Counted from the stretch's first letter, positions 11,853 to 26,000 are shown. The stretch is 64,000 bases of DNA from Rapana venosa (GCA_028751875.1 CM054138.1:36166273-36230272); one strand, 5' to 3'. Numbers and translations are program-made. The notes: generated by a model not told the origin, from the sequence alone.

Positions 11853-14800
11853 GACTCGATGAAGAAGATTCAATCAAAAAGATTGAATGAAGGGATAGGG
11901 GGAGGCCAGAAAACTGCAGAAGTTAGTGAGAGAAGAACAGACACAAAACCAAGGGTTATGTATACCAAGCTCCACTATCAAGAAAAAAAGATTCCAATAA
12001 TATAGATTAAGAGAGAAAGATATTCTTGTCTAAGGCTTTAAATATGAAGAAGCCAAGGCGGACATCTCAGGGTGACTAGATGCAATGAGTAGACAGAGAA
12101 CTAACTAAACTTCAAATTTATCTTCACAATGATAATTCTGTCCATGTACCAATCTTAATAAGGAATCAGCACAGCCCACAAAATGAACTTCATTCCATGT
12201 ATGCTTTATGTGCAACAGTCAACCAGTCATCATAACCATGTCTTATCTAATTTAGACCATATGTGAACACCAAGTCATAAACTAGAATAATTCTTTTCAT
12301 TGTTTCCATATAACTTTAGTAGTCTTTACATCTGTGAAACCAAAAAGTACTGACTACATTTCCTCTAGTTTTCAATATACCACCCATGCTTGCAAGCGTC
12401 ATCATCTTTATCCTGCTTAGGAAATTCTACTTCCAACCTGATGTGACACAAACTAAACCAAACATAGTTCTAAATTCAAAGTACGTATTTGTTAAGCCCC
12501 GGTGCTTTTCCCTGACATCTGGATCATAAAGCATCTGAGCTAAATAATGCACTTCATCTTCAATATTCTTAACCAAAATCTATGCATCTTACTGAGCATA
12601 TAGTTCTATTGGTTCTATAAACTAAGATTTATGAACTTATAGCCTAAACTGTTAACCAAAGAGTTACATATACAATGTGACAGTTGCATTTCCTCCAATT
12701 TCGTCCATATAACTACGATGTAGGTTTAAATCTGTGTGCCACTAAATGCACCTTAATCATAGCAATCAATATTCATTGAGTTTATTCAAATGAGCTTTCA
12801 AAGCAATAAACTATCTTTTCCTGAAAACTGCCAGATCTTACATGCATTTAACTAAGCTTGTATGAAAAACAATCAAAGAAGTTACATAATCACAGGACAG
12901 TGATCATGTCCCATTTTTTTCTCACTAAGAGCAGTCCTGTAGTTATGTTGTCAAATACTTTGGTAAATAGAAATATACTATCAGCCTCATTATCTGAATG
13001 ACCATTAATCAAGTTTTTTGAATAATTAGCATAATAAAGTACAATCATTTTACCCCATCTTAGTATGAGAGTTGATTAGAGTAGTAACTGAAGACCTGAA
13101 GAAAGCTAGGAAGACGAGAGTAGTACTAATTGAACAGGATGAGGAGTACAGCATGCAGAGAGATCCTGTAGTTATAGGTTGTCATATCACCTGTGTGTTT
13201 TGTGTAATTGTTTGAATGCAAATTCTATGAACCAGTTATCAAAAGTGCATTATCATATTTTGTGTTTTTGCTAAACATAGTGAAGAGCCATTGTACTCGG
13301 TTTAACATCTACTTGGCCAATAGTTCAGATCCACGTTCATGAGTAGGAGTAGACTAAAGCGCAAACAATCAGATTACGTGCTGAGATGCATTGAAAAGAT
13401 AAGACCCACGGGGATGGGATTAAACCCACTAATCATGTCATTATTATCTGTTTAAAAAAATTGATCATCTCTGCTAGAATTTTTCACATCTCTTTCTTTT
13501 ACACTGTTCTTTTGTGCTGTCATATTAGTCTATTTTATAGCTATTTGTCCATTCTCCTGTTTGAAAATTTGCAAATAATACAACTTCTTATGCTAGTCGT
13601 GCATGCCATCTTTAGGTCACTGTAACGGCAGCTGAACGATGCATTTCGATAAACTCGGAAAAAAGTACTGTAGCTGATCATTGGAGAAAAAGAGAGAAAT
13701 TCATAGAATGTCTGAGTGTGGTTAAACATCTATGGCTTTTCCCTTGCTCGCTGCATATACACTGTTCTTTCTTTTTTTTTTCTAACTACTATGCTAGTTG
13801 TAATGTCCTTCTCTGTCTGTTCCTTTCTTGCCTGTGACACTTGCAGAGCTACAAATTAACAATTCCTTTATATGCTCGAGCATGGCCCTGGGCACTGTAG
13901 CAACTAAAAAGCAACTGTAACATTTTCACACTCAATATTAACCAATCAATCAAATACGGCTACCTGAAAAAGAAGACCACAATATTCACGAACATTCTGT
14001 CGGAAACATCATGGCTCTTTGGTCGCGACTCGTAAAACAAGATTAACTGACCATGTGCTCTGCTATTTTCCTTTTCTATCACACGCTCAGTTGTAAACTT
14101 GCCTTCACTGATCTGGTCATCTTGGTCTTTTTTGACATGCAGCTCAAATTGATATTCAAAAGACTTATAAGACAATGAAATTCAGTGGGTCACGAGCCAT
14201 CTATAAGAAAAACAACATGTAAACATAATATACGCAGCAGCATTTTCTAACCATAAATCAATACTGGTAACATTAGATAAAAAAAATCAATAAATTCATA
14301 CCTCAAAGTTTAAAAATGCACGTTAAACATAAAATAGCTCCTATCTCAAAGGTCCACCTTTTTTCCGAGCTTGTCCCACACACACCCCCACCCCACACAC
14401 CACTCGTTGTAGTCCTTTCCACACGTGCGCTTATTCTGCTCGCATTATTTGTGCATTAAGCCAAATGTAAAATGGGTAATAAACATTTTATCATTCAGAT
14501 TACAGATTGTTCCTGTAGGTATGAGCACGTTCAAAATAATAATCACGACATGGTACACTCAATTTTTTCGACTTTCATCAACGGATTCATGAATCATGTC
14601 AGTGATCATTTACCAATTCACAATTTCATGCCACATCTGATTACATATTTTTAAACGTTTATTGCCTGTGAAATCGGCTCCTGTAATACACAATAAGGAG
14701 AGAGGAAAGGACAACTCGACACAATAGTGAAACTGTAAATGCTTAACATCGCTTAAGACCGAGTTTTATGGGAGATAGCAATACATGGCATTTCTATTCA

Positions 14801-16190
14801 AACTATATCACTTATTGCTTTATATTAACAGTACCAGCATTTATTGTATACGTCTCCCATAACATTTTTTCACTCAATGTAAAGTGTAGCCTTTCTTGCC
14901 GAAACCCATACCACCTTAGCTTTTTAACGTAATCCCCCCCCCCCCCGTCCCCCCCCACCCCCCCCCCCACCTCTTTAAACCCCCCTCATGGTTAACGTCA
15001 CCCCCACGTCTTCTGTTGCCTGTTAACGATTACTGGGCGGAGCAGTCAGTAATTTATTAAGGGTGAAGGATGGGACAGAACAGTGTTGGGTGGAAATAGA
15101 AGTTGACTAGGCTTTTTAATGCAACTGTGTCGGTCTTCTAGAAACTCTTGGTTACCGTAGGCTTGAGGACAACAAATTTTGCAGTCACATACGTACAAGT
15201 CAACTTACAAAAAACTTTTCCGCTCTTCTCTACTGACGGCGATTATCATTAAAGAACTCAAAGGCATCAAAAATTAGTTTCATGTTACTCAACATTCCAA
15301 AATTTGCAATCAAATGTTCGAACAATTTTTTCTTTACAACTTTATTAGCATTTTACAGCGCTCCTGATAAATACAAATAAAATAGTGACAAGGATGTTAC
15401 TCTGACAAAGTACATAAAAATTCATGTAAATTTTAAGCATTCGCTAATCATAACACGCCGTAGTTCTTGAAGCGAATGTGCGTTGACCTAATGCCGCTTT
15501 TTTCTATGGTACAAGGGATCTGCAGTTTTGTAAGGCATTAGTTAGCTGATTAAATCTATAAAGGGGCGATGTATAAGGCAGTGGGGATCATGAATAGCTA
15601 CCTAGGAACACAAGGGTAAAGATTTGTTATGGCTGGGGTTTGCAAATCAGAACCACTGTTTGTCTTATTAGATAGGTCGAGACATCTGATTTCCAGTCAG
15701 AATCAATCTAACTGTTTAAAATAATCATAATATAACAACTCTTCCTGAGAGGGTCATTACAATATCTTGACTAAGATATTTAATCAGAGCAGTGCAGTCA
15801 TTAGTGTAAGGGGACAAGAAAGGGTGGGAAGACAACACAGAGCCATGGGACTGAACCAGTGACGAGTTGATAGGCTTGAATCGAACCACAACTGTGAATC
15901 GGTTGTCAAAAATGCCCCATTACATGACTAGATAGTGAGGAAACATTTAATTGTCACATAGAGTGTACAAGTCACGTTCAAGTCCAAGAGTTCAAGTCAG
16001 GCATTTTCTCATAAGGTGCATTCCTATGCTTTGGACAGGTCAGATTATTCGCATTTTCTTTTTTAAAGAGCCAATATAGCTTATATTTCTATTGGTACTT
16101 TGACCACATCTCAATTTATTGTTGATTCAAGGTCTATCACAGTTTTACTGTCTGACGCAAAGCAAAACCCCAAAACCAAACCAAACGCGA
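11853..16190. other. No confident gene; AT-rich unique DNA
   Basis: A 71-codon minus frame at 13960-14175 has mixed amino-acid composition and no low complexity, but no recognised domain and no supported partner exon. A C-homopolymer patch lies at 14933-14970. A 60-codon plus frame near 14472 shows nothing recognisable. The rest is AT-rich and repeat-poor. Confidence 0.45.
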
Positions 16191-16194
16191 ACCA

Positions 16195-16450
16195 ACATAA
16201 ACGCACCCATTCAATTGTAACCATGTTAAACCCCTTTTGAAAACATCTTTTTATTAATTTTTTTGCCCGAAAAAGCCAAAATGCGTGGGGTTTTTGTGTG
16301 ATGGGTTGCCGGTTTTGATAATTTGGGAATGGGGTTTGGGGCGGTTAAACTTAAGGTTTTAAGGTAAGAACCCAATTATCAGAGGGGGGCAAGAAAAAAT
16401 TTTGGAACAAAAGGGTAAGATTTTTCTAGGGGGGAATAGGATTTTGCAGC
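16195..16450. other. Homopolymer-rich segment, possible poor consensus
   Basis: The text breaks into runs such as ggggtttggggcgg, aaaaaattttgg and aggggggaatagg, unlike either flank. It could be genuine, but it resembles an incompletely polished stretch of a long-read assembly. Confidence 0.35.
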
Positions 16451-16569
16451 AAGCTTTGCTGTTGTTTATCCTGGGAGGCTGGAGGGCATTCCAAAATATC
16501 TGTTTCCCCAGATTTCTGAGTTTTCATTGAAATTTTAAAGTAATATAATTATAAACCTGACACCCTGGT

Positions 16570-16812
16570 AGGGGCATGTCACACAAACATCTGGACTGGC
16601 CAAGACTGTTCTACAGGGGAACAGTACAAGGAGGGAGACAAAGAAAAAATGGGAAGACAACATCAGAGAGTGGACTGGCCTTGAGTGGAACGATTTGATA
16701 CGGAAAGTAGAGGACCGGGGAGGGTGGAGGAAACTGGTTGCAAAATCTTCAGTGGTGCCCCCACAGCTTACATGACTACGGGATAGGTGAGGTGAGGTGA
16801 GGTGAGGTGAGG
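16570..16812 (+). mobile_element. LINE 3' end, 5'-truncated, (GGTGA)n tail
   Basis: The plus strand encodes, with small breaks, the C-terminal LINE block: a GHVT-like start, KTVLQG, WEDNIREWTGLEW, WRKLVAKSSVVPP. After a stop region the element ends in gggataggtgaggtgaggtg repeats. It is related to, but distinct from, the elements at 1250 and 41842, whose tail is (GATA)n. Confidence 0.8.
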
Positions 16813-17045
16813 ATGAAGGTGTTAAACATAGAGGTGATATAGGCCTATATGCTTCATGTGGTTCCAGCTGAGATTTCTTTGCAGGGCATTTTTATATGTC
16901 GTCCATTGCCCCTGACCTTAGGCTAATCTAGCATAGAGAATTCTATCATCCTTACTTTGTACATTGGCTTGCTGGTAAATTGCGTATGCGCCACATTGGT
17001 GTTGTTTACAGTTTGCTGTTGACTTGGAGTTTTCAGTTTTCAATC

Positions 17046-17080
17046 ATGGAACAACCTAAGACTTTTTGCTTGTTCTTTCT
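17046..17080 (+). CDS. Kelch gene, candidate first coding exon
   Basis: ATG with G at +4, encoding MEQPKTFCLFF plus two bases, then a gtaaca donor. It was chosen because it leaves exactly the two bases needed to join the exon at 18359 in frame and has an in-frame ATG. An alternative short ATG exon ending at about 18200 (MNGAFFPT) leaves one base and would shift the frame, so it was not chosen. No splice evidence is available. Confidence 0.5.
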
Positions 17081-20000
17081 GTAACAAACCCCCGTGTTGA
17101 GCTTCGGTATTCCTATAGCGATCATTTAAAGTTTAGATAATATTTCAAGCTTGAAAGCGCTGTGTGTTATCAGTTATGTAAATTCACTTGTAAAATTGCC
17201 GATGATGTCCCAGATACATTGGTATATGAATTCAGTTAAAAATATCAATACAAAAAGACTGATCAAAGCTCTATTCCACAGTAGGCCGAAGTCCGTGCTA
17301 CTCTATACATCCTTTTTGTTCAAATTGAATATTAGCAATACTATGATTTTTACCATATTGAGTTCTTAATTGTTTAGTCTTATGCATTGACAGGAGCCTT
17401 CTCATTAGTGTAATTTGGTTTATCATCTGGTGAATAGTGCAGTATTATGTTAATATATATTGATTTTCAGATTTATTTTCACAGGGAATTATGTAATTGT
17501 TTTGATTGAGTTATAATTAGTGTTATCTATACTATTTCAGTGTTTTGGCCACAGAGTTGAACTTGTACCCATTGTCAGTCTGAGCAAGGTGCTTTGTTGT
17601 TATCAGTGTTTATATTTTCATTATGACTTGTACTGTTATATAATAATTTTTAAAAATAATATAATAAGTTGAATAATAATTGATACTGTGAGTGTGATAG
17701 GTAATAGTTATAAATTTCCAGTTTTTATGTTATCACCTACCATTACTCAATTTACTGCTATCATAGCAAAACTCCCAAAAGATGTAGTGATATGGTGAAA
17801 GCAGTACTATTAAGCAGGTACAGAACATTTAGATAGGTATCTCCCCAAAGTCAGAATGCAGCTACCTTCATGGTGGACAAAAAATTGCATTTTTATCAGC
17901 AAAATATCATCATTGGTGAACCTTTGAATTTAAGCTCTAGCCAAGGAATGAAAATTTTTTAGATTTTAGAAACAAAAAAAGGAGTAAATATGGATTTATG
18001 TATTAACAAATTTGCATTGTTCATACTGATATGATATCATATAGCACTGAAGAGAGTATAGTTTAGGATTGACCTTTTCGTGGGGGGTGGGCTACCATGA
18101 CTTTTTAAAAATAGATTACTGTGTCCAGGTTTGGGTTTGTTGCAAAGCATCATCACCTCCATAGCAGCAAGTAGAATGAATGGAGCCTTCTTTCCAACAG
18201 GTAACTGATATAATCACTGAATCAGGCTATATAAGTAAGTATATTCCAAAACAAATGAAAACTTCAGTAAGAATAACATGAAGTAGGGGATACATATATC
18301 CACGGCAGTATGTGTGTAAAAGGACATAATGTATAAATTTATATTTCTTATTTTTCAGGAAAAAGGACAAGCAGATATTCACAAGCAAACTGACATTGCC
18401 AATTCCACCACAGCTTCTGATTTTCCAGCAAGGTCAATGGCCCCTTGGCAAGGACAAAAATGTCACTCTTGATGTTTATTTGGATTCAGACAAGATTGGA
18501 GAAATGGAAGAGAACACGAAGTTAGTATGATGCTAAAATTGGGAGTGGGAGGGAGGGGATATTTACAATATATAATTTTAGTTCTCAGCTCAAACTTGTT
18601 GACCAGTCCTGTAAAGGAGTCAATTTTACATACATGATTTGCATATTATAGTTTATACTGTACATGGGATGGTTAGTGATGTAGATGAATATTATAGTTG
18701 AATAACATTGCTTACTTATGGTTGTTTGCATATTAATACTAATAATAGCATAAGTTTAGAATTAGAGCTAGCGTTTACAAATTTCATTACAATGTACAAA
18801 GTGAGCTAAGTGATCATTGGGTTTCGTGGTTGCTTTTAGCTAATTCATAATGTTTTTGGATTGCTGACTACAGAGCCCTGTGTTTTGCCTTGTGATTACT
18901 GTTGAGCCCATTGCGCTTTTCCCTAGAATATTGTAGTCAAACTTAAGTAACTGTGAAAACAACAATTTGGAAAATAATAGTGTGCCTTGTTAGAATAAAT
19001 AATATATTTTATTAATATGATTAAAAATTTGTCTTGAACGTGAACTTGAAGCAGAAAGTGCTCTTATCAGGATATTATTTTATCTACACCAGTCTTGACC
19101 ACATTTAAACTGTACATTGCACTCATAAAAAAGATTTGACTCGTCACATAGTTTAAAGAAGATAAAGGGGGACACACACACACGCACACACGTGATACAG
19201 ACAAATCTATACACATATGGTAGAGTTCAAACATTAAGCTACTTTGATATTCTAGACCATTATTATCCTGTTATAGTAAACTTTGAAATGTTATTTAACA
19301 GACTAGCAGTTAAAGCACAGTAATAGAACTTAAAGTTGTATGGCACAATCCACAGAATCACTCTGCAGTGGCTGTCATTTGGCCCTGTTTGCCCTGGAAT
19401 CAAGAATGATTCATCTGCTTTTACAGACTATGAATCTTGACAATTCTTTACTCTAATTTTTTCTGTGGAGACTTTAAAAAAAAATTGAAATTTACAAATT
19501 CTGATTCAGTAATGGAGGGGGGGGGGGGTTGTTAGGGGGGTGTCTTTTTCTGTTTTCTTTGGTTTTATTTTAGAGTGATTTGGGTGTGAAGCAATGCACA
19601 GGCACACAATGTCTGTGTGACTCTTTGATGGTGTGTTTTTGTTGCATATTTCCAGCCAGAAAGATCAATTTCTGACATACTACAATTGTGTTTTAACAGA
19701 TGCTTTAACTGGGAGGCAGACAGTCTGAAAGACCGCCCTGCAGGTGACAAAGTACTGTTAGAGGTCAAGGTGATTGGAATGAAGACACCAACAGAGCCCT
19801 GTCAATTGCCTAAGGCCAGGAATGGATCTGAACGCAAGAAAGCAAACAAAACATTGTCACTGCAAGAATGTAAGAATAAACCATCCTCAGCACATAAAAA
19901 AGAACTTGAACCTCTGGCTGATGTTCCTGAAAAGATCAACATGGAGACAAAGGACGAAAACTCAAAAGCACAAGAAAAATCTAAGGACGAGAAATCGCCA

Positions 20001-23000
20001 ATGAAAGACCGTTCCAGTTCTGGAAAAATACAAGCAGGCCAGAAGAAAAAGAACACATCCACTAAAACCACAGAAGAAAAGAAATCAACCCCTTCAACCA
20101 TAGGCTTGAAAAAGACACGACAAACTCAGCTGAATTTTTCAGGCACCAAAAAAGTTTTGTCAGTGTCTGATATGCAGGGAAAAGATGAACACAGTGAGAC
20201 AAGCAAGAATGAAAGTATGTCAGATCTGGAGGCTGCAGAGAAGAAAGCAGAGATGACAGAGACTGCGTTAGATGAGAAAGAGCAGAAGTCCAGCTCACCC
20301 AAGCCAACAACAGTTATGGATGGAGATGTTTTGAGTGACGTGCAGGTACTCAACGAGAACACTCCACAGGTGAATGCCCACTTTAACCCTTTTGTTTTAC
20401 CTGCACATGTCAGAACTTCTAAGCAGAAACTGAAAGAAAAATGCATGGAAAGTAATTATCTTAGACATTTTGGGGTTAGCAGTTATAAACTTTATCTTTC
20501 AGTGTTGTAGTACGGTGAAGTTTTTTTGTTGCAAGGTTCTTTTCAATTTCTTGTGGACTGTGAGGGTAAATAATTGATGGCTTCAAAGTCATGTTGCTAG
20601 TGGTTTTGTTTTCTTTGACTGAAAACTAGAAAAGACAGAAGTAAATACTTGAAACAACTAAAATATACTGATGGAGAGTATCCCTTTAGGTACCCCCCAA
20701 AAAAAATTAAAAAACTATGATAAAACTGGCCTGGATGGCATTTGTCAGCAGCTGTTTACTTTCAAGGTCTTTTCTTTTAAAATGTAATAATATGACAGTC
20801 ATCAGAATGATGTTAGAAGTTAAGGCACACATTCTCTCCATTTTTTTGGCCAGAAATTTAGTTTCATAATTTACTAGAAATTCAGACTGATACTGTGATA
20901 TCACTTTATCAGTAATTTATTCCTTTGCATGTCTGTTTTACACTTGTAAATGCAAATTTAGTAATGCCTTCCTTCCCTTTCTTCAGACTAGGCATCAGCA
21001 GAATTTTTCTTACACTGTGAAGACTAAAGAATGATGCAAACAGAAAGGTTGTAAAACTTGTTGATAACATGTTTTCTCTGTTTACTGCGCCTCTTCCCCC
21101 AAAGTATTTTGAAGAAGTAGTGATTATTTCATTTTAACACAGTTCTGCTTTCACACTGTCAATTGTTAATAATGAAAGATGTAACCGCATCATTCATCAT
21201 TTTTTGTTGATAGGTCAGAGGGGGAATTGGTGTAATCACAGTATGGCAAATGCAGCAAGTTTGCGTCGTTAATGATTGCTATTTGTCTTTAAAAAATTTT
21301 TTTTTTTAATGAATCTGTTCTGCTCTTAAGCATGTGTTTGTTCAGTAAATATGATAGAGCCCTCTATGGTTTCTAAAAAAAAGTATTTAATGTTTTAAAC
21401 TTCTTTCTTTTTTTAACTTAAAGTTTGTATTTTAAGGAGACTTATGAATGCTTACCACAACATTCAAATTGTATGTAATTGTAATTTCACAATAAAATTT
21501 GAATTTCACTTTTAAAAAATTTATTTATTTAAATTTTATTTTATACCACTTTAAGTCACAGCAGATTGTGTGAAATTCGGGCTGCTCTTCCCAGGGAGAG
21601 TGCGTCGCCACAAGAGCAGCGCCACCCATTATTTTTTTCTTTTTCCTGTCTGCAGCTGTATTTATTTCCCTATCAGTGGCTTTTTTCTACAGAATTTTTC
21701 CAGGGACAACTCTCTTGCCGTGGGTTCTTGTACATGCGCTAAATAATTATGTATAACACACAGGACCTCGGTTTATCGTCTCATTCAAAAGACTAACACC
21801 CAGACCACCACTCATGGTCTAATGGATGGGGGAAAAGTTTCGGGCCCAAACGGGATTTGAACCACCGCACACTTCCTACCCAGACTTTTTGCTTTCTACC
21901 TCTAGACCACCGATCATTTATAGCAGGGTAGATTCCATTCTCTAAATCATCTAAATCTCTAATCATTCGTCTTTATAGAAAACCATCTTGTTTTGTTTTT
22001 AGAGTGTGAAAATTGTAAATTTAGGGCAAATTCCTTTTTTTTAAAAAGCATGAAAATATTATTTGTGGCTCTGACTCAGTGTTATATCAATATGTACCAA
22101 ACTCTACATAATACAATTATTGTGGGCCACAGATGGGAGATATGCCGTCACCTTTGCCAAGGAAACCAATGAAGAAGAAAAGACAGCGGAGTGACGTGGA
22201 GAATACCCCAGATGGCCCCACACCAAAAAAGCGGGGTACACGTATGCGAGCTCTGACCAATGATGGGACACCCAAAAGTTGCCGCTCTAAGAAGGCCATT
22301 CTTGCCGACAGTCCTTTCAAAGAGAACATCAGGACGCCACTGGTGGATGTCAAAACAGCAGAACACAGTGACGGTTGTTTGTCGCAGTGTGTGGATCTTA
22401 CTGTCAGAGGTAAGGTCACTCTTTCCATGGTTACAGAACAGACTGACTTCTTTTATTTTGACCCCAAAAAAGCAGTCTTTTTTTTTCCCTTTTGAAATCA
22501 GGTTTTCGGTTTTTTCCTGTCAGTAACTACGATGTGATAAAATCACATGCGTGGTCTCGGGAGTACTGAATACGGAATTAAACAGACTGACTTATTGTAG
22601 TTTATTTTACAAAGTTGCTTTTTTAATTTTTTTTTACAGAAAATGGCATATTTTTATATTTTGCTAGGCTGATGAATAAGAAGCAAAAGTTATAACTAAA
22701 GTATATACTAGAAATTTTTCAAGCCATTGTTCAGTTCTTCAACCGCAATACCCTGAGGTGTCATCAAAGCGTATATATACACTGAGACTGTCATGGGTGG
22801 GTCTTAGGTAAGTTGCTCATATCTCTTAGGATTCAGATTGCATGCTGGGTATGCGAGTCATTCATGTCACTGGCCACAGCTGGCCTTCCTTTATGGGAAA
22901 GAGGGGCTGGTTTTTAATTTGTGCACAAGATGGTATGCCTGTGGGACAGGTTAAAGTCTTGTGTGAAGGACTTCTGTATTTATTGAATAAAAATGACTGT

Positions 23001-26000
23001 TTAAAAGAAGAAATAGAACTGATTTTTAGTGGCATTGTCCTAGAGATCATTGTGTGTTCTGATTTGTGATAACATATAGACGAGACTGGTTTCATTGTAT
23101 CCTATTAAGTAACAGAAAATGGCTGAGCAAGGCACATATCATGTGTGACTTTTCACTGTTGCTCTTACAAAATAAATCAGAAATTGTTCATTGGTGGTCA
23201 TTTTACCGTATCCATTTATGATGTATTTAACACATTTATTTTTAACCATATTGTATCAGTTTGTATGTCTGCTCATTTGGGGTGGGGGTATTTTATGATA
23301 GGATACTTAAGAGAGCAACAGAAATATATTTAGCACAGAGGACATTAATTTCACAGGTCACATGAATTCAATACTTCTTTCTTTTTTGTCATGTTTCTCC
23401 CAGGGGAGGTTTGACATTGATGAGCCTTCTCCATCTCTCTCTGTTTTGAGCTTCCTCCTTATTTATGCCCCTTTCTCTAAGATCATCTGCAATACAGGCA
23501 GCCCAGGTCTTCCCTTTGGTCTCTTTCCATCCACTACGAAGTTCATTGCTCTTTTTATGATTCGGTGGTCTGCTTTCCGTTGAACGTGCCCAAACCAGCG
23601 CAGTCTATTGGTACTAGCTACAGACTTCAGATCATCAACATTGCACAATCTCCATAGTTCTTCATTCATGATCCTGTCTTCCCATTTGATCTTTGTCATG
23701 TAGTGTAGCATTTGGTTTTCACAGCTCTTCAACAAGCGTTCGATGGTTTTTGTGAAAACCCACGTCTCCGAGCCATACAGGAGAACAGGTCTGATGCAGG
23801 CCTTATATATCAGGCAGCGTCTCTCCAGTGGGATTTTCTGATTTCCGAGCAGACTTGCCAATTCTTTCCATTTCCTCCAAGCACTCGCAATCCTGGTTCT
23901 GACAGCTAACTCAGGTTTTGCTTCGCAGCTCATCATCTCTCCCAGGTAGCAGAATTCGTCTACCACTTCTATCTTCCCTTGTTCAAATTCTAGCTCCTCC
24001 TATCCTGCATTGGTGTTGTCTTCACCCTTCTTATTCATACAACTGTGGCAGACAAATACTCCGTCCTCCCTCTTCAGACTTTTGAGCTTTGAGCATCTTT
24101 TGTGACACCAATATTGACAGTTGGAGTATTTGATCAAATTGTTCCCTACACCTTTGTGGCAGACACCACACGGGTATTTGCCTTGCTCTCTATGTGTTCT
24201 GCGGTCTTTTCCAACTGTCATTGCTTTGGTCTTGTCAACATTTACCTTCATTCCTATGGCCCAGGCCAAAAGCTGTGTCAGTTATTGATGCCAGCTAATT
24301 GCCAACGCCTACATCAAAATGTTGTTATGTTTAAAATGTTGTGTTGAGATTGCCTTCAGCCATGACAAGCTCTTAACATAACAACCTGCACTCTCCTTTA
24401 TAGGAGAAAAAATCCTCTGAAGTCGGAGTATGGCTGCCTATGTGGCGAGGTACTTGAAAAGAGTCATACACGCAAACTTCTCACCCAGGGTGTACTTCCT
24501 ATTTCACAGTGATTCCCAGGTGGGATGAGTGAGTCAGAGTGCATGTTGTGGGTGACCCCCAGGGTGTAAAGCTGGGGAACGCACAACAACAACCACCTTC
24601 ATTCCTCTGTGTTCTAATCTTTGTTTCCAATTGCCAAATCTTTGAGTAGCGTCATCACTGTTCTCTGCTACCAGTACTAAGTCGTCAGCATACAGCAGTT
24701 CCCAGATTTCTTCTGGCCTCTCCACTTCCTTGGATATTTCATTCATCACAAGGATAAAGAGCAGAGGGCTCAATGTGGATCCTTGAATTCAATACTGATG
24801 ACTTAAATCAAAATGGACTACCAGCTTTTTTCATTGATTTCTCAAAACTATGCTTTTTTGTGTATCGTATGTGTTAGGGGTTTATTTGTTTTTGTTTTTT
24901 CTGTTTGTTTGTTAGGGGGGTTTTGTGCTTATTTGATAAAAATTGCATTTAGGAACACAAAAATGAAAGCGACCAACAACAGGAACAACATTTGTAACAG
25001 AAACAAGGGTTTCATGCTTAACAAATTTGGAGAGAAAATTAAGGACAAAACAATATATTGAAATGGCATATTTCATTATTTGACATTGACATCAGTTGGT
25101 GGTATTAAATGTGGGTGCCTTTAATACAAAAGTATAATATGTGATTATATATTGACGCTCCACCATGAAATGAGACACTTTGCACCTGATCCACTTTTCC
25201 ACTAGGAGCCATTTTAGTTTGGTAGGGTCAGGTTGTCGATTTTAATTGATTAAAAAAAGTAAAGCCATTTTTCTACCTTAATTTTGTTTCCTTTTGCTTT
25301 AAAAATGCACTTAAAAAACATCCAAGCCCTCATTCTTACCACCTATTATGATGCAAAACTTGTCAATTTCTCATTTTGTCACTTTCTGCAATCTACTATT
25401 TCAATTTGTAATAACTTTTCATAGAAATGTCCGATTTACAATCTGTTTTCTGTATTGAGCAGCCTTTTTATTGTAGATTAACATGTTAACCACTAAAACT
25501 TGAACTCTGGTGCGTTGTGACTCATTATGGGGTGGAACGTCACATATAAATAAAATATACATTTGTTGACAGCCCGAGGCCCAGTGCTCGCTGGGGCCAC
25601 ACCATGTTGCTGACCCAGCCACAGTGTGCAGTGCTCATCGGAGGTCAGGGAGACAGGCAGCAGCTCAGCAGGGACTCTGTGTGGACGCTGCATACAGGTC
25701 AGTGTCTGCTTTCTCTGTGTGGACGCTGCATACAGGTCAGTGTCTGCTTTCTCTGTGTGGACGCTGCATACAGGTCAGTGTCTGCTTTCTCTGTGTGGAC
25801 GCTGAAGTCAGGTCAGTTTCTGCTTTCTCTGTGTGGACGCTGCATACAGGTCAGTGTCTGCTTTCTCTGTGTGGACGCTGCATACAGGTCAGTTTCTGCT
25901 TTCTCTGTGTGGACGCTGCATACAGGTCAGTTTCTGCTTTCTCTGTGTGGACGCTGCATACAGGTCAGTTTCTGCTTTCTCTGTGTGGACGCTGCATACA

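Noticed and set aside
11077..11877. Long Ser/Leu-rich and Arg/Glu-rich open frames of up to 266 codons
   Set aside because: They are translations of the GA polypurine tract; no splice or start context and all frames stay open because of composition.
13960..14175. 71-codon minus frame with balanced composition as a gene
   Set aside because: No domain, no partner exon and no strong splice borders; kept only as a note in the region entry.
18122..18200. A short exon with ATG (MNGAFFPT) between tgtccag and gtaact as the kelch start
   Set aside because: It leaves one base, but the exon at 18359 needs two; joining them brings an early stop.
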